A program made the position numbers and the translations under genes. Shown here piece after piece: positions 22,707 to 35,620 of a DNA stretch of 64,000 nt. The DNA is from Eunapius fragilis (taxonomy: Eukaryota > Porifera > Demospongiae > Spongillida > Spongillidae). Under the pieces are notes generated by a model. That model was given only the letters and a program-made list of their open reading frames with translations. It ran no database searches and was not told where the DNA came from. Position 1 is the first letter of the stretch. Each line of letters begins with the position of its first letter. Location of the stretch: contig OY811971.1 in assembly GCA_963681505.1 (NCBI GenBank), forward strand, positions 8,737,991 through 8,801,990, written 5' to 3'.

Positions 22707-25700
22707 CTACTCGGCGGGGGCGGCACCTGTAGGAGCTGCTTCGTTACCAGAGTCATCTTCCTCGTCATCTTTAGAGTTCTCGTGCAGCATCACGTATTCC
22801 CTGGTGCTGAAGCCAAACTTCAAAACGTCCTGAAAGTAAAATGGAATGCATTACCAGAGGTGGGTGTGGCCAGTAACCCCACAGACAGCTGGAGCAGCTG
22901 GTAGACTCCCGCCTCCCCATGCTCATGCAAGATGACCACAATGACAATGACCACATTCAATGACCACATTTAACATTGGTGTTCGCCCACTGTGCATGAC
23001 TCAAAACACGTACATCACAACAAGACTAGGTTGAGGTAGTTACAGGTTGACTTCATTATAACAGTCATCTTTAATGTGACACATACACAAATAGCATTCA
23101 CTAATCCCAATACAAAATTTGATGGTGCATTATATGGCACTGTACATACACGTTATGGGATATACATGTACGGGATATACATGTACATGCATACAAGCAC
23201 ATGGACAGTGCAAATGCAGCATTTCACATGCGCAGGGCCAACAATGTTATGTGCATGTGTGTGTGTGGTGTGCACACGCTGAGATGCTTTCACTTCACCC
23301 ACTGTACTTCATCCACTTAACAGGTCCTAGGAGGACATGTAACGTCGTTAGTTTGTGTTGAGAATATCCCCATTCGTCATTCGTGTGTGACCAGGTGGGT
23401 GTGGCCAATAGGAGGAGACATTTTTCTTGCATGCATTGTATTTTGAATAGTGCCCACCAACGAACATTCGAGTGGGTAACATTGACTAATGACACCACAT
23501 GTACTGTACATGTACAAAGGCCACAGGTACTGTGGTACGTTATTACTGTTTGTGTACCTTTTCCTTCAGTTCAACATATCTTGCAGATTCGATCCGTTGG
23601 TTGTTGACGTACGTTCCATTAGTTGAATTAAGATCGATAATGTAAGGTCTGTAGAAGAGGGGAATTGGTGCAACTGTCTTGACATCACTAACATCACTCT
23701 CCACATGTCACTAACATCACTAACATCACTCTCCACATGTCACTAACATCACTCTCCACATGTCACTAACATCACTCTCCACATGTCACTAACATCACTC
23801 TCCACACATCACTAACATCACTCTCCACACATCACTAACATCACTCTCCACATGTCACTAACATCACTCTCCACATGTCACTAAATCACTCTCCACACAT
23901 CACTAACATCACTCTACACACATCATTAACATCACTTTCCACACGTCTGAACTATGGAACACGTTTTAGATTTTGTGATACTTAGTTCTACCAATTTTTG
24001 TAATAACTGCACTCTCCTCCCCAGACCACAAACCTACCTCACTCTCCTCCCCACACTTCCATCCTTCTTTTCAAACTGAACTAGTCTGTACTGGAGAACA
24101 GCATGTTGCTTAGAACACGAAGGATGATCTATTGGAACGTCAACAACCTGTGTGTGTGTGTGTGTGTGAGTGTGTGCAGCATGTGGAATATATGATAATG
24201 AATCAGCCTGGTGATGTTAACTAGGGGCATGCATGTACATGTACACTGTACAGGGTGATTGGAAAGCCGCGCAAAATGGTATAACTCTAGAATTGAATAA
24301 ACTTTTAAAACTACTAAATATTAATCCCTGGCATGTTGTTTTGGTTCAATAGCATAATGTTTCCATGCTCAGCTCTGGAGTTATACCAGTTCTACCAATT
24401 CAACGATTTTGCGCAACTTTCCAATCACCCTGTGATGTTAGAAATCTCAAAGGTCAACTTGCATGACCCATGACAATACATACATGTACCCCCCCTACCT
24501 ACATGACCCATGACCACACATGTACCCCCTACCTCCATGACCCATGACCACACATGTACCCCCCTACCTCCATGACCCATGACCACACATGTACCCCCTT
24601 ACCTCCATGACCCATGACTACACATGTACCCCCTACCTCCATGAACCATGACCACACATGTTCCCCCTACCTCCATGACCCATGACCACACATGCCCCCC
24701 TACCTCCATGACCCATGACCACACATGTACCCCCCTACCTCCATGACCCATGACCACACATGTACCCCCCTACCTCCATGACCCATGACCACACATGTAC
24801 CCCCTACCTCCATGACCCATGACCACACATGTACCCCCTACCTCCATGACCCATGACCACACATGTTCCCCCTACCTCCATGACCCATGACCACACATGC
24901 CCCCCTACCTCCATGACCCATGACCACACATGTTCCCCCCACCTCCATGACCCATGACCACACATGTACCCCCCTACCTCCATGACCCATGACCACACAT
25001 GTACCCCCTACCTCCATGACCCATGACCACACATGCCCCCCTACCTCCATGACCCATGACCACACATGTACCCCCCTACCTCCATGACCCATGACCACAC
25101 ATGTACCCCCTACCTCCATGACCCATGACCACACATGTACCCCCTACCTCCATGACCCATGACCACACATGTACCCCCTACCTCCATGACCCATGACCAC
25201 ACATGTACCCCCTACCTCCATGACCCATGACCACACGTTCCCCCCACCTCCATGACCCATGACCACACATGTTCCCCCCACCTCCATGACCCATGACCAC
25301 ACATGTTCCCCCACTTCCATGACCCATGACCACACATGTACATGTACCTCCCTACCTCCATGACCCATGACCACACATGTACCCCCCTACCTCCATGACC
25401 CATGACCACACATGTACCCCCTACCTCCATGACCCATGACCACACATGTACCCCCCTACATCCATGACCCATGACCACACATGTACCCCCTACCTCCATG
25501 ACCCATGACCACACATGTACCCCCCTACATCCATGACCACACATGTACCCCCCTACATCCATGACCACACATGTACCCCCCTACATCCATGACCACACAT
25601 GTCCACCCCTACATCCATGACCACACATGTCCACCCCTACATCCATGACCACACATGTACCCCCCTACATCCATGACCACACATGTCCACCCCTACATCC

Positions 25701-28700
25701 ATGACCACACATGTCCACCCCTACATCCATGACCACACATGTCCACCCCTACCTCCATGACCCATGACCACACATGTCCACCCCTACCTCCATGACCCAT
25801 GACCACACATGTCCCCCCCCCCTACCTCCATGACCCATGACAATACATACATGTACCCCCCTACCTCCATGAACCATGACCATACATGTACCCCCCTACC
25901 TCCATGTACATGTATATCTGCCAGGATGGTGGGTGTAAATGTACATGGAAACCTTTTAAGATAAGAACTTTGTGACCCAAGGTAGCAGGTTAATAATCTT
26001 AATAACCTCTGTCCTTGCTGGTAAACATGCACATATAGGTACATGTAGCTAGGTCTATCCCAACTGACATACAATGTTCATCACCTTACCTACATCTACA
26101 TGACTGTGTATTATGAGGTACATGTCAAACAGCATTGTACAAACATTGATAAATTCATGCATTTTATATGTGTGCAACATATGCACATGTGTAGTGATGT
26201 AACTACCAAAAGGTGACAAAGGACATGTCTATTGTCCAGACATCTGATAAGTTCTGTACACTGTATACCCACATCCATGAATGATGGTTGGTTCATACAT
26301 GGAGGTGACCTCTCCCCTCTCCCATATGTGGAGGTGACCTCTCCCCTCTCCCATATATGGAGGTGACCTCTCCCCCTCTCCCATATGTGGTGACCTCTCC
26401 CCTCTCCCATATATGGAGGTGACCTCTCCCCCTCTCCCATATATGGAGGTGACCTCTCCCCTCTCCCATATATGGAGGTGACCTCTCCCCTCTCCCATAT
26501 ATGGAAGTGACCTCTCCCCTCTCCCATATATGGAGGTGACCTCTCCCCTCTCCCATATATGGAGGTGACCTCTCCCTCTCACCTCACCTCTTGTTAGTCA
26601 ATTACCTGGACCTACATGGCATATGATGACATAAGGAGGTGCAGCCAATGGCTGGGGGGGAAGGCCGTCTCATGGCCACACCCCTCATAATGAGACAATG
26701 AGACGTAAACGCGTATTGAGGAAATACCCTCAAAACGTTTGTGACGCGTATACCTCAAGTTCTGTACATGTTGGTGTGTGCCCTAGGGTTCATTTTTTGT
26801 TACATGAGTACTTCTCATTATAAGCATGTCTAGCGTGTACAGTGTGTAAGTTAGTCCTAAATGTATATGGTTCATATTATTACCCCTCAGGGTTAACTAA
26901 CAAGGCCAGGTCAGGAGGAGGGGTAGGTGGAGGGGGAGGAGGGGTAGGTGGTGGAGGAGGAGGGTAGAATGTGACTCACACACTCAGATTTTAAGGTATC
27001 AAAATATGTCATGTAACCTCTGGGCCTCCTCTTACCCTTCTGTCCCTTCCAATAAGATAAGCACTTTGTCTGTGAATATACAGCGTTGCTATGGAGATTA
27101 TTAAGGACACACGGTAAACAACACAAGGACACCATTGGCTTCACATCAGCACTCACAGAGTGATTCGCTTTCCTTAAATGGGTACAGACGCCATCTTGTT
27201 TTTGGCATCTTAGCCTCCGGAGGCTCACTGTACATAATGACAACTCCCTAACAGAATGGAGAGGTTATTATGGTTATTAAGGCAATTAGGTTATTAACAA
27301 TACACCACGGATCGAATGCTCTCATACTTTGTATGTGTTGGTCTCAGCTGTCAGTTTCCCGGAGAGAGCAAAGTTCTGATCAACCTTGACATCTTTAGCA
27401 CCATCACCACCACTACCACCACCACTACCACCACCATCTTCATTGGCAGCACCACCACCTGGTCTGTACATGACAAATACAATGTACACATGTACATGTA
27501 CACACACACACACACAAACACACACACAAACACACACAAACACACACACAAACACACACAAACACACACACAAACACACACACAAACACACACAAACACA
27601 CACACAAACACGCACACAAACACACACACACACACACACACACACGCACGCACACACACACACACGCACGCGCACACACACACACACATACACATACACA
27701 CAAACACACACACACACACACACACACAATAACTTACATGGCTTTAGCTGGTGAATTGGAACGAGAATTGAAACCTGGAAATATTCACAAGCAAAATAAA
27801 AGAATCAGAACTCGCGGAGCTCTCCTCACCCCTAACATTGTACTACACCACCAACATCATCCTTGTATCCCCCACTACATGTATGTACCCCCTCACCCTC
27901 ACCACAAGCCCCCTCACCCCACAACATGCCCCCTCACCTCCACCACATGCCCCTCACCCCCACCACATGCCCCCTCACCCCCACCACATGCCCCCTCACC
28001 CCACCACATGCTCCCTCACCCCCACCACATGCCCCCTTACCCCACCACATGCCCCCTCACCCCACCACATGCCCCCTCACCCCCACCACATGCCCCCTTA
28101 CCCCCACCACATGCCCCCTTACCCCCACCACATGCTCCCTCACCCCACCACATGCCCCTCACCCCCACCACATGCTCCCTCACCCCCACCACATGCCCCT
28201 CACCCCACAACATGCTCCCTCACCTCACCACATGCCCCCTCACCCTCACCACATGCCCCCTCACCCTTACCACATGCCTCTCACCCCACCACATGCTCCC
28301 TCACCCCACCACATGCCCCTCACCTCACCACATGCCCCTCACCCCCACCACATGCCCCCTTACCCCCACCACATGCCCCCTCACCCCACCACATGCCCCC
28401 TCACCCCACCACATGCCCCCTTACCCCACCACATGCTCCCTCACCCCACCACATGCCCCCTCACCCCACCACATGCCCCCTTACCCCCACCACATGCCCC
28501 TCACCCCCACCACATGCCCCCTTACCCCACCACATGCTCCCTCACCCCCACCACATGCTCCCTCACCCCCACCACATGCTCCCTCACCCCACCACATGCT
28601 CCCTCACCCCCACCACATGCTCCCTCACCCCAACACATGCTCCCTCACCCCCACCACATGCCCCCTTACCCCCACCACATGCTCCCTCACCCCACCACAT

Positions 28701-30122
28701 GCCCCCTCACCCCTGTCATGTGACCTCGGCTCATCACTGGTCTCGCCGTGCGATTTCTGTCTGTTACCACGTTGCCTTTGTTCACCACTTCCATCTCTCC
28801 TCCTTTGCTCCTCATCTCCCCCTCTACCCTCACCATGGTGCCTTCCATCACCTCTGTCATGAGGCCATCTTCCATCACCTTTGTCATGAGGCCTTCCATC
28901 ACCTTTGTCATGGTGACTGCCATCAGCTTTGTCATGAGGCCTTTCATCAGCTTTGTCATGGCGTCTTCCATCAGCTTTGTCATGAGGCCTTCCATCACCT
29001 CTGTCATGGCGTCTTCCATCAGCTTTGTCATGAGGTCTTCCATCAGCTTTGTCATGAGGCCTTCCATCAGCTTTGTCATGAGGCCTTCCATCAGCTTTGT
29101 CATGGCGCCTTTCATCAGCTTTTTCGCGTGATCTCTGCTTGCCTCCTTCCTCACCACTCCTCTGAAAAAAAAAAAAAAAGCCAACATACATTCACCTGAT
29201 ACGTGTGGAAGCATAATTCACCTCAGGTCTACAGTACAACCTACAGTAGCTGATATCACACCACTGTAGCGCAAAACATGTACACTACCCCTCCTTCACT
29301 GAGCACACACCTACCCCTCCTTCACTGTGCACATACCTTCATGTACACTACCCCTCCTTCACTGAGCACATACCTTCATGTACACTACCCCTCCTTCACT
29401 GAGCACATACCTTCATGTACACTACCCCTCCTTCACTGTGCACATACCTTCATGTACACTACCCCTCCTTCACTGTGCACATACCTTCATGTACACTACC
29501 CCTCCATCACTGTGCACATACCTTCATGTACACTACCCCTCCTTCACTGAGCACATACCTTCATGTACACTACCCCTCCTTCACTGAGCACATACCTTCA
29601 CTCCTTCTCTTCCTTCACTTGATTTTGAGTGTCTATAGAGGAAGCATACACTTACAACAACCAACACTGTACATAGATGTACGAGCCTGCTCTCAAAGTG
29701 AGCACACACACACACACAACACACACACACACACAAACACACACATCGATCTACTAAATGCTTTGCTTTATGTACACAAGCAAGGTTCTATCGTTAATGA
29801 GCAATAACCACCGCAATACATGTACCAGTCTGGCAGCAGCATGGAGAATAACAACGGCACGATCGAGTCGTGCGATGAGGTTACGTACAACAATATTAGC
29901 ATGCAGGTCCACACTGACCTGGGGTAGCAACTTACAAAACAGCGCCATATACAACAGACGGTGTCTATAAATGTCTGCCTTTTGCACGCATGCGGGTAAT
30001 AAAGGTCCCCAGGTGGGGACATACCTAGGTGGACTCCTTGACCGACTCCTTTCGCGGCGAGTGATATCCCTCCTGGTTTCGTCAACCCTTCGAGCTGGGC
30101 TGGATCCTCTGTGTCTGGACAT
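22707..30122 (-). CDS. SNIP1: Smad nuclear-interacting protein 1 (FHA-domain splicing factor)
   Basis: Nine exons close in phase to 394 aa (human 396): 30122-30025, 29632-29596, 29161-28711, 27458-27328, 27247-27157, 27088-27036, 24147-24038, 23648-23558 and 22829-22707. The N-terminus is an Arg/Ser-rich, disordered segment (RRERSRSRSPPR). Exon 3 adds a charged region of about eleven 8-residue repeats of the form KADGRPHD. The conserved core has FALSGKLTAETNTYK, YSEPPEA, RWRLYPFK, then the FHA domain: LYIHRQSAYLIGRDRR, VPIDHPSCSKQHAV, IDLNSTNGTYVNNQRIE and LKFGFSTREYVMLHE, with the phosphopeptide-binding R, S and N positions retained. The family is a nuclear spliceosome-associated protein that also modulates Smad and NF-kB signalling in vertebrates. 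The tail is acidic. The 53-nt exon 6 lies 68 nt from exon 5. Introns carry six tandem arrays, two of which start at splice donors. Confidence 0.95.
23687..23945. repeat. 23-bp minisatellite in SNIP1 intron 7
   Basis: About ten copies of ATCACTCTCCACATGTCACT plus AAC, with an ACACATC variant. It begins some 40 nt upstream of the exon 8 acceptor on the gene strand. Confidence 0.85.
24251..24432. mobile_element. 182-bp MITE in SNIP1 intron 6
   Basis: Ends CAGGGTGATTGGAAAG and CTTTCCAATCACCCTG form a 16-bp perfect terminal inverted repeat that extends imperfectly through GCGCAAAAT. The interior is also partly symmetrical (TATAACTC near the left end, GAGTTATA near the right). No clear target-site duplication was found. 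Confidence 0.8.
24478..25900. repeat. 34-bp minisatellite in SNIP1 intron 6
   Basis: About 40 copies of a unit reading CCATGACCCATGACCACACA then TGTACCCCCCTACCT. Variants include a shortened form lacking ATGACCC (25520-25740) and TGTCCACCCC forms. It is G-rich on the SNIP1 strand. Confidence 0.95.
26297..26580. repeat. 28-bp minisatellite in SNIP1 intron 6
   Basis: Ten copies of CCATATATGGAGGTGACCTC plus TCCCCTCT. Each contains the palindrome CCATATATGG. It is G-rich on the SNIP1 strand. Confidence 0.9.
27498..27728. repeat. (CA)n microsatellite in SNIP1 intron 3
   Basis: A 230-bp (CA)n tract interrupted by AA and CG. It lies about 40 nt upstream of the exon 4 acceptor on the gene strand. 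Long Cys-Val and His-Thr frames over it are artefacts. Confidence 0.95.
27886..28710. repeat. 20-22-bp minisatellite adjoining SNIP1 exon 3 donor
   Basis: About 40 copies of CACCACATGCCCCCTCACCC with T/C and length variants. On the SNIP1 strand each unit carries GTGAGGGGG or GTAAGGGGG. The array begins exactly at the exon 3 splice donor (exon ends 28711; donor GTGAGG is the first array word). Confidence 0.9.
29270..29600. repeat. 37-bp minisatellite spanning SNIP1 exon 2 donor
   Basis: Eight to nine copies of a 37-bp unit containing CTTCATGTACACTACCCCTC and CTTCACTGAGCACATAC. On the SNIP1 strand every unit carries GAAGGTATGTG, identical to the real exon 2 donor GAAG/GTATGTG. Confidence 0.9.
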
Positions 30123-30218
30123 TGCACGAATTTTAACCCGCGTTTTAACAATTAGTTATAAATTTGATAATTTAATTTAATTTAATGTTTTTTTATAGAA
30201 TGTTATAATTTCTGAAGC
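30123..30218. promoter_or_regulatory. 96-bp divergent spacer SNIP1 / DCP1
   Basis: This AT-rich segment separates the start codons of SNIP1 (minus, 30122) and DCP1 (plus, 30219). It contains TTTAATTTAATTTAAT and TTATAGAATGTTATAA. Both genes serve RNA metabolism, so shared control is plausible, though this is only inference from position. Confidence 0.6.
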
Positions 30219-33200
30219 ATGTCGTTGACAAAAGTCCGTGCACCAGGCCGGGAAGAAGCTGCGGCCATGTCCACATCCCAGCAGAAGTTGAACCTGGCAG
30301 CGGTTACTAAGATCGACGACCAAGCCGCTGAGATTAAACGAATGGCTTCGAACGTTGTGTTGTACAAGTACGGCAGCGACGAGAACAAATGGGTACGGGC
30401 ATGGGTACGAGGTCGGAGGGGGAGGGGGGGGACAACTAGAGAAGGGGTGTGGTCACTATTACCATGCATCTGTAGGCCTCTGCTTCCCTTGCACTGGGTA
30501 TCGGGTGGGGGGGGGGGGGGGGGGGGGGGGAGGAGGTTCGATTTCGTTGTTACTGTTTCCATTGGTAACGCTTGCAGGAGAGATCGTCCACGGAAGGACC
30601 GCTCTTTGTCTACAAACGGTGAGAGCCACACATGTGTGCGTGAGATATGTTTACAAAGAAATAGTTTTGGCCAATAGATCCGCTACATGTATGTATTTTG
30701 GCACGCACGTTGCATGGGCGTGGTAACAGGAAGCGATCGCGAGGTGACGCATTCGTGAAGCCTCGCACCAAATTCTTTATACATGTACCATGTAGTGTTG
30801 TGCATGTATGTGTCGACAACACTACATTGGATATTACCATATGGTTCCCTAGTTACCATGACACTCATCACCTTGGTTACCATTACATAACATGACATGT
30901 GTGGCTGTACATGTGTGGCTAGCTACCTGTACCCAAGAGTACTGAGCGGTATGTAGCCATGCTTTATGCGAAGCAGTATATTGTCTGCATTTGGCTAGGG
31001 ATGATTTGTGTTGTCATATGGGTCAGTTTGTGACAACAGTTTTCATGCTGCAATCACTATATCTTGCATGAGCTTCATTTTGATATGCATGGCTACACCA
31101 CTCTGATGATTACACATGTACATGGCTACACCACTCTGATGATTACACATGCACATGGCTACACCACTCTGATGATTACACATGCACATGGCTACACCAC
31201 TCTGATGATTACACATGCACATGGCTACACCACTCTGATGATTACACATGCACATGGCTACACCACTCTGATGATTACACATGTACATGGCTACACCACT
31301 CTGATGATTACACATGCACATGGCTACACCACTCTGATGATTACACATGTACATGGCTACACCACTCTGATGATTGCACATGCACATGGCTACACCACTC
31401 TGATGATTACACATGTGCATGGCTACACCACTCTGATGATTACACATGCACATGGCTACACCACTCTGATGATTACACATGCACATGGCTACACCACTCT
31501 GATGATTACACATGCACATGGCTACACCACTCTGATGATTACACATGTACATACATGGCTACACCACTCTGATGATTACACATGTACATGGCTACACCAC
31601 TCTGATGATTACACATGTACATGGCTACACCACTCTGATGATTACACATGTACATGGCTACACCACTCTGATGATTACACATGCACATGACTACACCACT
31701 CTGATGATTACACATGTACATGGCTACACCACTCTGATGATTACACATGTACATGGCTACACCACTCTGATGATTACACATGTGCATGGCTACACCACTC
31801 TGATGATTACACATGCACATGGCTACACCACTCTGATGATTACACATGCACATGGCTACACCACTCTGATGATTACACATGTACATGGCTACACCACTCT
31901 GATGATTACACATGCACATGGCTACACCACTCTGATGATTACACATGTACATGGCTACACCACTCTGATGATTGCACATGCACATGGCTACACCACTCTG
32001 ATGATTACACATGTGCATGGCTACACCACTCTGATGATTACACATGCACATGGCTACACCACTCTGATGATTACACATGCACATGGCTACACCACTCTGA
32101 TGATTACACATGCACATGGCTACACCACTCTGATGATTACACATGCACATGGCTACACCACTCTGATGATTACACATGCACATGGCTACACCACTCTGAT
32201 GATTACACATGTACATGGCTACACCACTCTGATGATTACACATGTACATGGCTACACCACTCTGATGATTACACATGCACATGGCTACACCACTCTGATG
32301 ATTACACATGCACATGGCTACACCACTCTGATGATTACACATGTGCATGGCTACACCACTCTGATGATTACACATGCACATGGCTACACCACTCTGATGA
32401 TTACACATGTACATGGCTACAACCACTCTGATGATTACACATGTACATGACTACACCACTCTGATGATTACACACGCACATGGCTACACCACTCTGATGA
32501 TTACACATGTACATGGCTACACCACTCTGATGATTACACATGCACATGGCTACACCACTCTGATGATTACACATGTGCATGGCTACACCACTCTGATGAT
32601 TACACATGTACATGGCTACACCACTCTGATGATTACACATGCACATGGCTACACCACTCTGATGATTACACATGTACATGGCTACACCACTCTGATGATT
32701 ACACATGTGCATGGCTACACCACTCTGATGATTACACATGTACATGGCTACACCACTCTGATGATTACACATGTACATGGCTACATCACTCTGATGATTA
32801 CACATGTACATGGCTACACCACTCTGATGATTACACATGTACATGGGTACACCACTCTGATGATTACACATGTACATGGCTACACCACTCTGATGATTAC
32901 ACATGCACATGGCTACACCACTCTGATGATTACACATGCACATGGCTACACCACTCTGATGATTACACATGTACATGGCTACACCACTCTGATGATTACA
33001 CATGCACATGGCTACACCACTCTGATGATTACACATGTACATGGCTACACCACTCTGATGATTACACATGCACATGGCTACACCACTCTGATGATTACAC
33101 ATGTACATGGCTACACCACTCTGATGATTACACATGTACATGGCTACACCACTCTGATGATTACACATGTACATGGCTACACCACTCTGATGATTACACA

Positions 33201-35370
33201 TGCACATGGCTACACCACTCTGATGATTACACATGTACATGGCTACACCACTCTGATGATTACACATGCACATGGCTACACCACTCTGATGATTACACAT
33301 GTACATGGCTACACCACTCTGATGATTACACATGCACATGGCTACACCACTCTGATGATTACACATGCACATGGCTACACCACTCTGATGATTACACATG
33401 CACATGGCTACACCACTCTGATGATTACACATGCACATGGCTACACCACTCTGATGATTACACATGCACATGGCTACACCACTCTGATGATTACACATGC
33501 ACATGGCTACACCACTCTGATGATTACACATGCACATGGCTACACCACTCTGATGATTACACATGCACATGGCTACACCACTCTGATGATTACACATGCA
33601 CATGGCTACACCACTCTGATGATTACACATGCACATGGCTACACCACTCTGATGATTACACATGTACATGGCTACACCACTCTGATGATTACACATGCAC
33701 ATGGCTACACCACTCTGATGATTACACATGCACATGGCTACACCACTCTGATGATTACACATGCACATGGCTACACCACTCTGATGATTACACATGCACA
33801 TGGCTACACCACTCTGATGATTACACATGCACATGGCTACACCACTCTGATGATTACACATGCACATGGCTACACCACTCTGATGATTACACATGCACAT
33901 GGCTACACCACTCTGATGATTACACATGCACATGGCTACACCACTCTGATGATTACACATGCACATGGCTACACCACTCTGATGATTACACATGCACATG
34001 GCTACACCACTCTGATGATTACACATGTACATGGCTACACCACTCTGATGATTACACATGCACATGGCTACACCACTCTGATGATTACACATGCACATGG
34101 CTACACCACTCTGATGATTACACATGTACATGGCTACACCACTCTGATGATTACACATGCACATGGCTACACCACTCTGATGATTACACATGCACATGGC
34201 TACACCACTCTGATGATTACACATGTACATGGCTACACCACTCTGATGATTACACATGTACATGGCTACACCACTCTGATGATTACACATGCACATGGCT
34301 ACACCACTCTGATGATTACACATGCACATGGCTACACCACTCTGATGATTACACATGCACATGGCTACACCACTCTGATGATTACACATGCACATGGCTA
34401 CACCACTCTGATGATTACACATGCACATGGCTACACCACTCTGATGATTACACATGTACATGGCTACACCACTCTGATGATTACACATGTACATGGCTAC
34501 ACCACTCTGATGATTACACATGCACATGGCTACACCACTCTGATGATTACACATGCACATGGCTACACCACTCTGATGATTACACATGCACATGGCTACA
34601 CCACTCTGATGATTACACATGTACATGGCTACACCACTCTGATGATTACACATCACCCTAATGCAATGTTTTGGTTGTCTCTAAAATTACTGCTGTATAC
34701 AGAATATCAAAACCGTTATTTGGATTTGCTATTCTGAACCGCCTGAAGAGTGAAAATATTCGAGAACTCATCTACCCTGACATGGAGTTACGTATGGAAC
34801 TATCATTTGTTTTATTCAAGAAAAATACGACAGGTACGCATCTGTATTACATGTAATGGAACAGGTAGTGTGTGTGTGTGTGTGGTGTGTGCACGTGTGT
34901 GAATGAAGGAGGGGCATGATTGAGGAGTTGTCACCTGATGTCATGGTTTATTGTATCAATGTCATTAAGGATATACATGTACACGTACCAGTATTGGACC
35001 TTACACACCTTGCTCCCATGTGCTTGATGCAAGTGTCGATCTAAATTCTGATTTCTTCTTAGGGGAAATATTTGGACTATGTTTTCCTGAGGAAAGTTCT
35101 GCACAAGAAATGGGCACATATCTGATTCAGTAAGGTGTAACAATTCTGATGTAGTGTTGACAGTCAACTACATTTTATGTGTGTGGAGTAGGCTGTGATG
35201 TGGACTGTGATGTGTATTGAGTGGTCTGTGCAGTCCCTCCGATTTTTTTTTTTTTTCTTTTCTATGCTTACAGGTTGGCGGCCATGTCCATGGGTGGGCA
35301 GGCTGACCCCCCAGCAGAGGGCTATGCCTTCAGAAGCAGCAGCGCTCCGTACTTCACCCAGACTAATGCT
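30219..35370 (+). CDS. DCP1: mRNA-decapping enzyme 1, EVH1 domain, 5' part of gene
   Basis: DCP1 activates the DCP2 decapping enzyme in cytoplasmic 5'-3' mRNA decay. Five exons join in phase to 170 codons: 30219-30392, 30578-30618, 34703-34833, 35063-35129 and 35274-35370. The EVH1-type core reads LAAVTKID, VVLYKYG, W at the end of exon 1, STEGPLFVYKR, LFGFAILNRL, ENIRELIYPDMEL, LSFVLFKKN, then GEIFGLCFPEE, the equivalent of the IYGIWFY strand. The Trp usual in that strand is Cys here. Exon 5 (LAAMSMGG onwards) leaves the domain. The last donor is a perfect GTAAGT, so more exons are expected, but a 200-N gap follows within 250 bp and none is visible beyond it. Intron 2 is 4.1 kb, mostly minisatellite. 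The start at 30219 is preferred; a second ATG occurs 16 codons later. Confidence 0.85.
31085..34652. repeat. 33-bp minisatellite, about 108 copies, in DCP1 intron 2
   Basis: The unit reads CATGGCTACACCACTCTGAT then GATTACACATG(T/C)A. Copies are nearly identical; most differences are the T/C transition next to CATGG. A 4-bp insertion occurs near 31550 and a 1-bp insertion near 32420. Since 33 is 3 x 11 and neither strand has a stop, open frames of about 750-776 codons appear on both strands. They have no start context or splice logic and are not genes. Confidence 0.97.
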
Positions 35371-35620
35371 GTAAGTGGTCCATGTTATAGTTACATGTAT
35401 GAGGTCCTAAAGGAAGTGTCGTGTTACAAGTAATGCAGTTAAGTACAAAACCTTGTTTTTGTTTGTTTGTGTGTAATGTAATTCGATTGTGACAAATTCC
35501 GGATGATACAAACTTTCGAATAGGTTTCAAATACATGCGTATCCGAAAATCTTTTTACGACGAAATGTTTTCGAACGGGTCCCATGCAATGACATCACCA
35601 CCAAAGATTATGGACGGAGC
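35371..35620. other. DCP1 intron 5 start, up to the gap
   Basis: Non-coding sequence after the exon 5 donor. It holds no recognisable exon before the run of N. Confidence 0.5.

Noticed and set aside
27316..29200. Long Cys-Val, His-Thr and Pro/His-rich frames on both strands
   Set aside because: They are translations of (CA)n and of the 20-22-bp minisatellite. Only the minus-strand exon 3 repeat (28711-29161) is real, as part of SNIP1.
23687..29600. CRISPR-like arrays
   Set aside because: The repeats are head-to-tail without unique spacers, lie in introns of an animal gene and have no cas genes nearby.
31043..34737. Open frames of up to 776 codons on both strands with an 11-residue repeat
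   Set aside because: They result from a stop-free 33-bp tandem repeat (multiple of three) in DCP1 intron 2; both strands are equally open and there is no start or splice context.
34931..35167. Minus-strand frame with a C...H-x4-H pattern, resembling a zinc finger
   Set aside because: It lies antisense over DCP1 exon 4, which joins in phase on the plus strand with good splice sites; the pattern is coincidental.
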